In this document: positions 34,090 through 46,014 of the stretch, one piece after another
How the letters are laid out: each line of letters begins with the position of its first letter
Position numbering within the stretch: the first letter of the stretch is position 1
Assembly: GCA_025201345.1 (NCBI GenBank)
Contig: JAIXMG010000009.1
Span: 62,001-126,000 of the forward strand
Length of the DNA stretch: 64,000 bases
Direction: 5' to 3'
Source: Thamnidium elegans
Lineage: Eukaryota; Mucoromycota; Mucoromycetes; Mucorales; Mucoraceae
Notes under the pieces: model-generated
Databases searched by the model: none
Told to the model about the DNA's origin: nothing
Seen by the model: the letters and a program-made list of their open reading frames with translations, nothing else
Program-made: the position numbers and the translations under genes

Positions 34090-36101
34090 GTATATAGTTC
34101 TGCCAGGTTTAATTGGTTTTTCCATCTCGAAATGAAGATGACACAAGTTTTTAAAATTAAATTTTTTTTGTTGAGATGTACTACTGTTTGTACCCAACAA
34201 GGTTTAATGTGGTATATCTCAATGTTTCTCATAACTACACAATATTTTCGTATGCATTGTAAAAAATGTTAGATTTGTACTACAATATAAGTACATAGAT
34301 ATCTTAGATGTTTTAATAGATAATATGTATACTTTTCGCGTAAGCATATATATATGTATCTATGTAAGCGTAAATAAGCGTGTGCATATTAAAATAATAA
34401 TATCCTCTCTTAGTGTATTATAGTATAGTAAGTAAATAGATATAGTAGAACTATAGATATATGTGAATGGGTCACTTGGATAGGTATCGAAGCTGGGTAC
34501 AGTCGACAAAATAGGAATGATGGCGAACTATTTTTTTATTTTTTATTTTAAGACTTTCTATCTTCACTGGAATTCTATTATTCAAGTGAACCACACAGCT
34601 TAGAATTACATGCTGAAGTAACCAGCTGATATGCAAAAAAATAAACCTTTTACATAAATCTTTTACAATCTTTTTTACATGCCTAAAAAAGAGGAGAGTG
34701 TTATTAGTGTTCAAAGATAAAAATATTCTATGCATTCAACTAATAAATCGAGATCTTACAAATACAATGCAAACATTCTGATTATGCTAAATATATTTAC
34801 TTGTGAAACTAACGTTTTTAATTTGCGCGAGTTTTATAATCTGGGGTAAGGAGATAAAGAGGTACACAGACAATATATTTTAAAAAGAATCTTTCGATTC
34901 TAACGATACCCTCGGCTTTTTTTTTTGTGTGCTTAGATTGGTAAATGAACGCACTAACTATCCTTAGAAAGAAGTAGGTACATAAAGATAAAACAGCTCA
35001 ATTAAAAAAAATATATGTACATGTCAAGATTACGTTTATTTTAAAATCCTTCACCCCCTTGTGTTGATGATATAAAAAATACTATATTTGTATAACAAGG
35101 TAGATATACGCGGTAGTGCTGATCTACACTTTGTAAAACAATGCCTTGCACGATGGCAAATAATCTAGCTGAAGGAATTATTACGAGTAAGGTAAAACAC
35201 AATCTTTTTTTGGTCAGTCTACCCTTTTTATATTGCTGGAAGATACGGACCATAAAAACAGGTTTTTCCTCTCTCCTTTTTTATATATCAATGAGCTCCT
35301 TATTTAAGCAGTTTTTTTTTTAAAAAAAAGAAACGTTTTAGTTACATAGCTTTATAGGTAAGAAGCTTCTGTTATTCTAGTTTCTAAATCTTCTGGACCT
35401 TTATAAAGACCACGTCTAGACAATAGGCTAGAACAGGGTTAGGGGATTAAGCTCCGGGTATCTGTAGCTTACGCTTTCGACTGTTCCTCTGATATTATAA
35501 CTATTAGATGAATAGATGCATTCTATTTTTATGACTTGTTGACGCATATATATCCGCTTATTGGTAAAATGAAAATCCGTGAATTTGAAAATATTACAAA
35601 GCGTTGATTGGAGTTTCGGCAAATTAGTTTGGAAACTTCTGATTAGGTATATATTTTGACAAAACTCAGGTGAATTAGCATACGTAGTAGTTCTATCCAA
35701 GTACTTTTTTTTTTTTTTTTTTGAAATTTATTAAGTACGGGGTTTATAGAAAAATTTATAAATTAACCAAAATAATTAGAACTGATTTTTCCTCTCTCTT
35801 TTTTTAAAGAAACAAGCATATACAACCTCCATAATAATACCTTTTAAAAAAGAATAAGAAAAGAGATACTTAACAAGATGCCTGACTTTAGAAAAAAAGA
35901 GGTGGGAAATCCAGTATAGAGTTTTTCTGTTGGATAGATTCCATGTGACAGCGTGTTTTCATTCGCACGGGGGACACAAAAATGTTATTCTGCTGACTTA
36001 TCTTTTTTTTTCAGTTACACCTTATTTATACTTAATCCCATTCCAGGATTTTTATTCATCTTTTTTCTTTTTCTCCCCACATTTTAAAAAAAAAATAAAA
36101 A
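32294..36101. other. Gene-poor region with possible relics
   Basis: About 3.8 kb with no firm gene. Coding-like scraps are: plus strand near 33340-33410 (VQIDISGERLYGIF) and 33435-33560; minus strand 35700-35428; and minus strand 35427-35352 (LYKGPEDLETRITEASYL before a stop). None connects to a full gene. A poly-A run of 43 lies at 34044-34086, a T run near 35704-35722, and a T/A inverted tract at 35312-35329. Confidence 0.45.
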
Positions 36102-38462
36102 ATGGCCAAGTTCAGCTTAGAAAACCAAACTTATGAAGTTCCTGGCTCCAAAGTTCCTGGTTCAACAGGTAAAAAAAAAAAAACTCCTCTTACTTTTTTT
36201 TTCTTCTATTTCATCTTTGTCAGCACATATAACCTCTACATAGTGATATGCTCTATGTCAAATTAAGTGCAACCTTAGATGCTAATTTACTTTTTTTAAA
36301 CAATAGGTATCTATCGTAACTCCAATCATCGTACTATTGTGTCATCTTTCTCCCCCAAGGTCAAGACTATGATTGATATCTTTAATAATGGTAATAATAA
36401 TCGGGGGGAATTGAATATGTAATTTATAATTGTCAACTAAAAAAAAAAAAAAAAAATCTGTGTAGGTTTAAATATTTCAAAGGATCGTCCATGTATGGGT
36501 GTTCGTTCTGTCAAGAACGAGCAAACAGGAGAACGTGGTCCTTACGTTTGGCAAACATATCGTCAAGTGAACCATAGAATTACCAACTTTGGTTCTGGTC
36601 TCTTAAATTATTTAAACCATACCATGAACGATACTCGTACTCAACAAATCCCTATTGGTATTTGGTCAGTAAACCGTCCCGAATGGGCCATTACTGATTT
36701 AGCTTGTGCTTCTTACAATAACTACACTGTCGCACTTTATGATACCTTGGGTCCTGATACAGTTGAGTTTGTTATTAATCACGCTGAACTTGAAACTGTT
36801 GTTTGTTCTGGTGATCATATTGCTGATCTCTTGAAATTGAGACACAAATTGCCTAATCTCAAAACTATTATCTCCATGGACTCCATTGAGGAAGTTGTTC
36901 GTCCTGGTGTTGCCTCCAAGAGCGCCATCATTAAGGCTTGGGCTGCTGAGAAGCAAATTAATTTAATTGATTTTAATGCCATTGAGGAGTTGGGTCAAAA
37001 GAACAGACGTACTCTTAATTATCCTCAATCGGATGATTTAGCTTGTATTATGTATACTAGTGGTACAACCGGTATGCCAAAGGTAAGCATAAGGGAAAAA
37101 AAAAAGCAATAAGCTTTGGCACGTGAAAATTTTGTGTGTGGTTTTTATTTATATATGTATATTTTTTTTGAACAGGGTGCTATGTTAACTCACGGCAACT
37201 TTGTTGCAGCATTATCTGCTAGTTACTTAAACTTGGGCGGTACTTCCGATGATGTGAGTATCTCTTACTTACCTCTTGCCCATATCTTTGGTCGTGTCTG
37301 TGATATGCTTTGTCTTTGTTTCGGTGGTCGTTTAGGTTACTTTGCCGGTGACATGAACACCATTGTTGAAGATATCCAAGCTGTTAAGCCTACCGTTTTT
37401 GCTACTGTTCCTCGTTTGTTGAACCGTGTTTATGGTAAGATTGTTGCTTCTACTGTGAACGCTCCTGGTACCACTGGTGCTTTAGCTCGTCGTGGTATTG
37501 CTACCAAGTTGGCTAACCTTGAGGCTGGTAATGGTTACACACATGCCTTCTGGGATCGTTTGATTTTCAACAAGGTTAAGCAAGCTCTCGGTGGTAACGT
37601 TCGTATTATGGTCACCGGTTCCGCTCCCATTGGTAAGGATGTTATGCAATTCCTTCGTGTTGCCCTCTGTTGTGATATCCGTGAAGGTTACGGTGCCACT
37701 GAAACTTGTGCTGCCTCTACTATTCATTACCCTAATGAGTACAAGGCTGGTCATATTGGTGGTCCCTTCACTTGTAACGAAATCAAGTTGTTGGATGTCC
37801 CTGAAATGAACTACCTCTCTACCGATCCTCTTCCTCGTGGTGAAATCTGTATCCGTGGTCCTAACGTCTTCAAGGGTTACTACAAGGATGAAGAAAAGAC
37901 CAGAGAAGCTATTGATGAAGATAAGTGGTTCCATACTGGTGATATTGGTTTGATCAACGAACGTGGTTGTATTGTCATTATTGATCGTAAGAAGAATATC
38001 TTCAAGTTGGCTCAAGGTGAATACATTGCACCTGAAAAAATCGAGAACATCTATGTCAAGGAGTCTGTTATTGGTCAAATTTACTTGCACGGTGATTCTC
38101 TTCAGAGTAGTTTAGTTGCTATTGTTGTCCCTGATCCAGAGACTTTGGATACTCTTGTTGCTTCCAAGTTACCCCAAGTACATGCCAAGAAATTGAGCTA
38201 TGCTGAGCTTTGTAAGGTTCCTGAAGTCAATGCTTTAATTCTTGCTGCTATGACCAAGGTTGGTAAGAAGGCTGAATTGCGTGGTTTCGAACAAGCCAAG
38301 GCCATTTTCTTGGAGTCTGAACCTTTCTCTGTTGAAAACAACCTTTTGACCCCTACTTTCAAGGTTAAGCGTCCTCAAGCCAAGATGCATTATGAAGCCA
38401 AGATTGCTGAACTTTATGAAGTTGTAAATAGCCAGGTTGATCCTGCAAAGGCTAGACTTTAG
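36102..38462 (+). CDS. Long-chain acyl-CoA synthetase, peroxisomal type
   Basis: Exons 36102-36168, 36307-36390, 36466-37082 and 37176-38462 give 684 residues. It activates fatty acids with ATP and CoA. Adenylate-forming motifs are YTSGTTGMPKG (P-loop; the intron at 37083 falls exactly after the lysine), GYGATET, FHTGDIG and DRKKNIFKLAQGEYIAPEKI (the fatty-acid signature). The C-terminus is -ARL, which fits the PTS1 peroxisomal signal, so a role in feeding beta-oxidation is inferred, like yeast Faa2. Its length fits the family (650-740). Confidence 0.95.
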
Positions 38463-38964
38463 AGAAATCTCTCCTTTTACTGCTGTAGAAAAATAGTAAT
38501 TATTCCTTTTGTTCTCTCTTTTTTTTTTGTATTTATTAAAAAAATATAATTTTATTCCCTTTTTTCTTTTGTCACAAAAATGGTTTTCTCCCTTGCACAC
38601 AACAAGTATTGTATTGTTTATGAGAGATAAATGTGTATCACGTGAAAATTTAAGGCTTCTTTTAAATTCTTCATGTTTAAACTTTTTCGTGGTCTGTAGA
38701 TCCCTCACATGAATTTTTCTAGGCTTTTCTTGCAGGTTTATTTGTAAACATCGGGGGTTGATTCTTCTTCTTTTTGGGAATGGGGGGAAGGGAGCTGGGG
38801 GCCGTTAGGGTGCTCTTTGGAGGTGCTCTTTGGGGTCAAAAACGATATAAAAAGCGTATTACGCAGTATCAAAATAATAAAAATTTATTGGATAAAAATG
38901 TGTAGAAATAATCATATAAAAAAGGTTACTTTGGATGAGGGATTCCAGCCGTAACGCGATAAAA
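38463..38964. other. Intergenic region
   Basis: Convergent intergenic DNA. A 12-base word, GGTGCTCTTTGG, occurs twice in tandem (38809-38820 and 38822-38833) in a G-rich stretch. No gene is seen. Confidence 0.4.
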
Positions 38965-39061
38965 TCAAAGCCAGGAAGAAAAAAGTGGAAAGACACTATT
39001 GTTAAAAAACATATTAGAGAATGTGAATCATACTATAACTATTAACAAAAACATGCGTACC

Positions 39062-39102
<41 letters not shown>

Positions 39103-39536
39103 AAGAAACCCAAAATGATCATGACAGCATAATAACTCAATGAAAACTTGTAATAATGGGACTTACCTTTGAAGCTTCCCTTGGAAGCGCGATTTTTGCT
39201 GCAATTGTCGGTGAATATTGTCCAATTGTCTTGCCAAATCTTGAAGTTGAAAAGCTAAAGTATTTTGGTTGTTATTATCAGACAAAATACTTGAAGAAAG
39301 GAAAATAAGATGTATCCAAGTAATATTAGAGTAATATAATTTAGACAAGTGTGATACCTGTTATCGACTTACATATTACTTTGATCCCTTTGTACTACGT
39401 TATAACGATTGATAAATATGTGTATAACAAAGCATGGCATAACAGCTAAAAGTGATAGAATGCACTTGCCAATATTTCTGCTCAAAAATTAGTTAACCAT
39501 GTTTCTGAAAATTATACAAGTACACCTCAAAACCAT
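38965..39536 (-). CDS. Small single-pass membrane protein, unknown
   Basis: Proposed four-exon gene: 39536-39526, 39477-39373, 39289-39167 and 38995-38965, giving 89 residues. All phases agree, and most junctions have good donors (GTAAGT at two). The N-terminus is a hydrophobic anchor (CILSLLAVMPCFVIHIFI). It is followed by an asparagine/glutamine-rich stretch and an amphipathic coiled coil (FQLQDLARQLDNIHRQLQQK). No family is recognised; the shape recalls small organelle-membrane assembly factors. The first exon is short (11 bases) and uncertain. A poly-T/poly-A tract lies in the last intron. Confidence 0.45.
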
Positions 39537-39643
39537 ATAAAAATCAGATTAAAAAAAGTCTTGGTAAGTATCATACATTAACAGAAAAGAGAGAAAGAGA
39601 GAGAAAAAAAAAATTAACTTTTTCATTTTTATGGCTCTAGAAT

Positions 39644-40595
39644 TTGAATACAAGTGATATTAATACACTCTGCCAATATGTTTTTAATAATTCTGTCAAC
39701 TCATCCACCGATGTAACATGGCCAGAAACCATACAAAACACACCTGATAATATAGCTTTAGTCAACACTATTATTGGTGCAAGTAGAATTACAAACGAAC
39801 CTGTCACCATGACTTTGATAGCTACTAATCCGAGAATTTTTCTGCAATACATGTATATTTCGAAACATTCAATAATGAAAATATCCGAGCTTTCAACGAG
39901 ATCCAGACAGAAGCATCGTACGCATAGATGAAGCAAGTCTTGAGCAGAAATGATCTTTTTACAGTATTGAACAGAAAAAAAAAAGAAACAGGCTGCCATT
40001 CTTGGCTTTCATATCTATTCGTGACAACGTCAACTTTGAAAATACTTTAGGATTGGATGTTGCTCAGTATGAATACATTGTAGGTCTAATACAAACAACT
40101 CGCAACCAAATTTTTAATTCCAAAATTTACCTAGACGAAAATAACGAGAATCGTTTAAATATAAGGATTCAAGATTGTTTCAGACCTGATATGGCGCTAT
40201 CTATAAAACAATACAAGTTTTCCTCTCTCGTTCCAACGTATTCATTCACTCGAAAATATGTAGAAATAGATATTGCGCATTTAAGATCTCTATTGCTTAA
40301 ATTTCAAAGAGAAACCCAAATACCAATGAATATATTAAATCGAAATCAAAATTGAAATAATGACGAAAATAAAAATGATGACAAAATATTCAAAGAAAAA
40401 AAAAATAGACTTGTTCCAATTTCTCTGGAGAATGTCAGAACCCACGGTGCTTCTTTGTTTGGTGTATTGCATTGCTTAAATCAAATCTGCAATACCTTAT
40501 GGCAAAGAGATATCAACGCTTCCCGAAACATGTATTCTATTTCCCGGAATGTAATTATGAATCATGAAGTTCCTTCAAGATTCCAAAAACAATAA
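39644..40595 (+). pseudogene. Broken TnpB/Fanzor-like relic
   Basis: Three pieces. 39644-39931 contains LIATNPRIFLQYMYISKHS. 40002-40352 holds YSFTRKYVEIDIAHLRSLLL, and 40356-40595 continues that same frame after a TGA. The last piece carries a zinc-ribbon half and a RuvC-III-type motif: HCLNQIC followed by LWQRDINASRNM. This matches the C-terminal end of TnpB/Fanzor-type proteins. No RuvC-I aspartate or DEFRTS block is found, so the middle appears deleted; the first two pieces are also in different frames. The assignment of the first two pieces to the same element is inference from position. It lies close to a small minus-strand gene. Confidence 0.5.
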
Positions 40596-40673
40596 TACCC
40601 TTCTCAAGTCCTAGTATCAGAAACTAGTTGATATTTACAATGTAAGTTTACATTTTTAGAATATCTGATACTG

Positions 40674-40708
<35 letters not shown>

Positions 40709-42011
40709 GACTTTTCTATTTTATAACATTAATACCTAGGCGTGTAGCACGGAATTCAGAATGCATACACAGCAGCAGTAAAAAAAAGTTGTTGTACATT
40801 GTGTGTAACAAATTCATTCAAAGTGTAGTAGTAGATAGAAAATTGTGCGACTAATAACTTTTCTTGCTTAGAAAAAAAAAGGGGGGAACTTATTAAATCT
40901 AGTACTTTTTCTCGTCTCTATAAATAAATGATAATTAAAAAAGAAGTAATAATAGAGTATTGGTTATTTTTATTTTTATATAATGAGTTTGTTTGTTACT
41001 CTTTCTTTTTTTCATAAGCAAGATGCTATACATTGTAAATTACCCCCAAACCTCTAGATACTAGACTTATTTGACAGCTTTCAGCGCTCCTTACAACTAT
41101 CTTTATCACCTTGCCAAAAGTGCATACTACTTTGATCAAGTGTTAGGGACTATATAAAAAGCACACGGAGTAAAAAGAAGGAAAATAAAGTTACGAAACC
41201 AAAACTAAATTCTAAATGCAATGTGTGTAGGAACTAGACAATTGGGGGGAGAACTATTTCAGGTTTTTTTTTTCCAGACAATTAAATATGAGGTGACAAT
41301 TTTAAAGCATTGACCCAATCATGTTTTTACCGAGATTAAACGGAGGTTCAGTTGCTTAAAGTAAAAAAAGAAGCGAGTTACGGATACGGAATTACGGCAA
41401 ATGTGTACACAACATCATCAGATAAGTTTGAATTAATTTATGAAAAAGGGACATTTGCATATTATTTTTTTCGAGGGAAACTTGATTTATATATATGGTT
41501 CGAACCATTATAAAGATCTATAAATACTATTATTATTAAAGCGACTCCTTTTTATATATATCATAATAAAGCGTTTTTGTTTTGAGTGTTATCGTAGTCC
41601 GAAGTGTATTTTTCGCTGTACGACCTGTACTTAGAAATTCATCAAGTTTTAGTATTTGATGTTGTCATTTTATCGTTGCATATCGCTTTTTTTTTTTAAA
41701 AAAAAACGTATTCTTGGGCTAATGCCACGATTTTTTTTTATTCATTTAAATAAAGGAGTCTAAAAAAGTTCTCCCTTGGGGTTAATCCTGACACAGGATG
41801 TAGGTAGGAGACAATTTTTTTTTTTCGGAGTGTTGCCTATAATGAAAATAATGTATAATTATAGGAACAATATACATTTCAGGGTACTAGAAACTATTTT
41901 TTTTTAGTACTAGATCTGGAACATGACCTTGAAAAAACTTTTCTATGTAATGTAGTACTAAAATATGATGTCAATATTTAGTTATAAGATCGGAACGATA
42001 GGGACCATGAA

Positions 42012-42047
<36 letters not shown>

Positions 42048-42224
42048 CTAATAATAGTAACTATTTTTTTTTTGAAGGTATAATGAGATGCATCATGCAA
42101 AAAAAGAAGAAAGTAGACTTCAATTTTGCACGTGCGTCTTTTATTGGTTTATAAATGAAAATATTATATGCAGATAAACAGTTCGTGGCGTGAGTAGCAC
42201 AGAGATCGACACATACAAGGTATT
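40596..42224. other. Gene-poor region
   Basis: No gene is seen. It contains an inverted repeat (AGTATCAGA at 40613-40621 and TCTGATACT at 40664-40672), a poly-A run of 33 (40674-40706) and a T/A tract (41687-41706). Near 41495 there is the 14-base palindrome ATGGTTCGAACCAT, and a TA repeat lies near 42013-42042. Confidence 0.5.
40613..40672. repeat. Inverted repeat downstream of the relic
   Basis: Nine-base arms (AGTATCAGA / TCTGATACT) around a 42-base loop, 18 bases after the stop of the TnpB/Fanzor-like relic. It could be an element end or part of a former guide RNA. It is followed at once by poly-A. Confidence 0.4.
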
Positions 42225-43562
42225 TTACTTCGACCAACCAAGACCGCCTTTCACCCAGGTGCCATCAAGTAGTACAAATTGGGCTAATGTATTTGCTAAT
42301 TCAAGGTATAACAAGGGTTCACTATCAACGTGTTGAGTTACTTTAAGAATAGAAACAAGAGCCAAGATAGATTTAGGTTGAGCAGATTGAATGATTGTAG
42401 ATATACAAGATTCCCAGTTCATTTTAGGTTCCATATGTATACTCTGCGTTGGTCTTCCTTGCACAACAAAAGTAGATAATATAGATAAAAACAGCAAGTT
42501 AATAAAGTGGGTATCGTTATTAGCACGTATTAATTTCTTGATTGCGAACACAGAATCAATTAATTGACCACCAGCCATAAACCAATCTAGCTCGATTGAA
42601 TTTCCTTGTTGACGTGATGATTTATGAGCTAGTGTAACAGCTGTAGTTAATAGAGTATCTAGACGCTGCTCTAAACTAAGATTGCTTGATAAAGTAGACC
42701 AGGTAGTCATGTATGTCTTGATAAGGTCATATTTACTCTTTATCAATAGTTTTACAGAAGAATGAAATGTATTATTGCCTTCTATTTTACCATCAAATCT
42801 TTGATCAGAAGCAATGAAATCAAACAAGATCTTGTTTGCTATATTTGATTGTTGATGTTGAACACTTTTAGTAGTAACCGAGTGATCTTGACAATAGTCC
42901 ATAATATTAGATACATCTAAATAGGAAGTAGCATAATAGGCTAAAGCTTGCGTTATAATTTGAGGTAAATTGTGTTCGATACCAAACGATAATTGAACCA
43001 AAGGTTGTAACTGAGAGCCAATAGAATTAGGAATAGAATAAAAATAGGTATTCAAAGTTTCTTGCAGTCCTAAAGAAGACAATTGATTATCAAAAAAGAC
43101 CAAATAATCGCTGTATAAACTAAAAAAAGAAAAAATAAAGTCAGCTGAGTTTTTAATATTTAAAACAACAAAAAGAAGCTATATTTACCTGGAGGTTCCG
43201 AGATACTCTTTCCAGTTTGATTCATTAATTTTGTTCGAAGGTCTAATAAGTTGTGTCTCATGTCGAGTATATTGATATGCTAAAGACAACTGTTCCTGAG
43301 TTGCTATGGTAACAGTTTTTTTTTTAGTGCCTTATTTAAAAGTCAAAATGTATATATAAATATTACCTCCTAATTGATGAAGTTCTACTAAAACACGAAT
43401 TATGTTATTTGGGCGATCTCTCTTTTCCATATGATATAGCGAATGATTTTCTTGAATAATATCTAATAGTAAAGCCCTACTAATATTCAAGTCATCATTA
43501 TCACTAGAAGAAGAAGAAGACTTGAGAGGTTGTTGGTGAGGTGGGATAGATTGACGCAACAT
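42225..43562 (-). CDS. Questin oxidase-like protein (DUF4243)
   Basis: Exons 43562-43367, 43303-43189 and 43119-42225 give 336 residues. The block LSFGIEHNLPQIITQALAYY is the signature of the questin oxidase/AflY-like family, in which histidine-containing segments of this kind recur. Members in ascomycetes act in polyketide pathways as Baeyer-Villiger-type oxidases. No other secondary-metabolism gene is nearby, so the substrate is unknown. The first 45 residues are serine- and asparagine-rich. The protein is shorter than typical members (about 400-480). Confidence 0.8.
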
Positions 43563-43886
43563 TTTATTGTTATAGTTTTTTTAAAAAAAAAAGAAAAAGA
43601 AAAAAAAAACTGGTTTAGTTTATATCTTTTTATAGACGCAAAATAGTGATATTTTAAAAAAAAAGTCACTTGGCGTAAAAAGGAAAAAAAAAAAAAAAAA
43701 AAAGAAAAAAAAAGAACAGAGCTTATCTATTCTACATATTATCCCTTTGTTTGATCATGTAAGGCATCAAGCAGGGGCATTATCTAATTTCATGTACGTT
43801 TTATCATTATTGTAGAAGAATATATAGAATGTATCTTTTTTTTTTTTATGCTGCATCTTTATTTTTTTATATATAAATAATATAAA
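43563..43886. other. Intergenic region
   Basis: A/T-rich, with A runs near 43577-43610 and 43680-43710. No gene is seen. Confidence 0.4.
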
Positions 43887-44153
43887 CTACAACTTTGGTG
43901 CTTCGACAACCAAGTGTTCACCAGTGGTATACATTTGACTAATAGCAGCTTGACGTTTAACAACAGCCAACTCTTGTTCGGCCTTTGCAATGAAGGCAGC
44001 AATTTTTTCATTAGAGGTTTCTGTCATGTTGGCACGGAAAGCGTCTCTGGAACGACGAACAGTATAGTCTCTAAAGTTGTAAGAAGAGAACTTGTGACCG
44101 TGGCGGATAAAGTTACGGTAAAGAGAGAGTACTTTGGTATTGGGTGTAGACAT
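43887..44153 (-). CDS. ISD11: ISD11 / LYRM4, iron-sulfur cluster assembly
   Basis: A single exon of 88 residues. The LYR motif (LSLYRNF, residues 10-16) and the pattern FSSYNFRDYTVRRSRDAFR identify ISD11. This is the LYR protein that, with acyl carrier protein, stabilises the cysteine desulfurase Nfs1 in the mitochondrial matrix. Its length is normal for the family. There is no cleavable targeting signal, as is common for LYR proteins. Confidence 0.95.
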   Translation of the reverse strand: MSTPNTKVLSLYRNFIRHGHKFSSYNFRDYTVRRSRDAFRANMTETSNEKIAAFIAKAEQELAVVKRQAAISQMYTTGEHLVVEAPKL

Positions 44154-44840
44154 TGTAATTTTTTATAAAGAGAAACAAGTAAGGATTACAAATTCAAAAT
44201 TTGTTTTTTTTAGGTGAACAAAATCTAGTTTAAATAACAACCAATCATAACGTAATAAATAAAAACAAGGTCACTTTGTGTGTATTTTTTTGACAAGCTT
44301 TATTTTTATCGGGTTTTATTACATATTGCCCCAGTCTTTTAAGAATATAAAGTACTACACCAAGCTGAGAAAGGGGGGGGGGATGTGGAAACAAGTAGAA
44401 ATTGCGGGGAGATAAGGAAAAGGGAGATGAAGGTTGCCTTATTTAGAATTATTCATTTTTTAATCAGATTTAACCAGCATTCTCCCAAATTAAATAGAAA
44501 AAAAGAAGGTTGAAGCATACCAGTCAAATATATACAATTAAAAAAAGTATATTTACGTGTTAAACATACAAATGCAAAACTGTCAAAAGGGAAAGCTAAA
44601 AAAAATAAAAAAATAGTTGCCGTTCTTTTAGAAGAACAAGAACGTTTTACCGGATTTTTTTTAAGTTATTAAACAAGAAGTAAAACTCAACGAATAAAAG
44701 ATTTTTTTTTTCGGTGTTTTTATTACCAACATCTCTTTTTCTCTCTTTCTCTCTTTTTTTTTCTTTTATCTACACTCTTTTTTTTTTTATATAATTTTTT
44801 CTTTTTGTACATAGACACCCCCTTTTCTAATTATATATAT
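44154..44840. other. Divergent intergenic region
   Basis: No gene is seen. It has a run of about 10 G's near 44373-44382 and pyrimidine-rich DNA just before 44841, typical of the leaders in this window. Confidence 0.4.
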
Positions 44841-45497
44841 ATGAAAGATACGATAATTGAATTAAAACCAGAATCAAGGGAGAATACAGTCCTTCATTTC
44901 CCACCTAATCAACACTTGGATGCCATCAAAGCAGCGATAATTAAACAATGTATACAAAAGAAAAAAAAGAGAGAAGCTCCTAATCATAATGATCACATTG
45001 GTGGTTTACCTTCACCGCCGGTCGAAGATAAAAAGGTAACGCCCGAACCAGAAGAAGTTACCATGGAGATATTACCAACTAGTAATGAAATTAGAGAAAA
45101 GATCAAGCGCTTAACAGATGAGAAACACAGGTTGTTTCAAATGCTTAAACAGTTAATGTTGCAAGAAGAACAAAATAAGAAAAGGCAGCAACTGCAACTG
45201 CAACAAAAACAACAACAACAAATGCAACAACAGCAACAGCAACAACAACAGCAACAACAGCAACAAAACAACATACAGCAGCATCATCAAAAGAAGAAGA
45301 GTAGGTGGGCACCTATATCTTCTTGTGATCATCCTTCTTATTTCTACCCTCGTCCACGATATCAACCTTACTCTAATGTAAATATTTTTTTATATATACA
45401 AATATAAAGCATTGACTAATTTTTTTTTTTTATATATGTGTAATAGCAACCACAACGCAATCATTATCCTTTACCACGACCTCCTTACTCCAGATAA
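44841..45497 (+). CDS. Glutamine-rich protein of unknown function
   Basis: Exons 44841-45377 and 45447-45497 give 195 residues; the start is the first ATG after the TA-rich leader (MKDTIIELKPESRENTV). It has a short helix (NEIREKIKRLTDEKHRLFQ) that passes into a glutamine tract encoded by mixed CAA/CAG codons, then a proline/tyrosine/arginine-rich tail ending PPYSR. The Q tract and charged coil suggest a chromatin or transcription cofactor, but no family is recognised. The CAA/CAG tract (about 45195-45270) could be unstable in length. Confidence 0.65.
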
Positions 45498-45747
45498 AAT
45501 AACTCTTATATACATGATATTATCTACTATTTACTTATAAAAAAATGTACACTATCTAATGACTAACTTTACTATTATATATTTTCATATTTCTAAAATA
45601 AATATTTATTTGTTTTTTTTAAAAAAGGGCATAAGCATAAACAAGAGATGGGGGGGGGGGTTTGGTTCTAATTTTCTATAATTCATAAAGGTCTAAAATT
45701 TAAAATGAGCATATACAACGTGGAAAAAAAAAGTAGATTAAAAAAAT

Positions 45748-45977
45748 CTAGATTGGCTTTTTAGCTATCCAACAGTTAAAACGAGAAAATCCATGATATT
45801 CTTCAAATTCGGTCATTATTTCTTGCACTGCTAATTCATAATCTTCAGGCGTGACACCCCATTTCGATATATAAAAGCTCTTTCGGTTTCTTAGGTATGC
45901 TTTTTGAATTTCTTTATTGATAAATCCAAATTGCTTTAATTCTACACACACAAATATCAATTAGGAAACTAGTGAAA

Positions 45978-46014
<37 letters not shown>

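Noticed and set aside
41495..41508. GGTTCGAACC resembling a tRNA B box
   Set aside because: It is a simple palindrome with no acceptor, D or anticodon stem around it.
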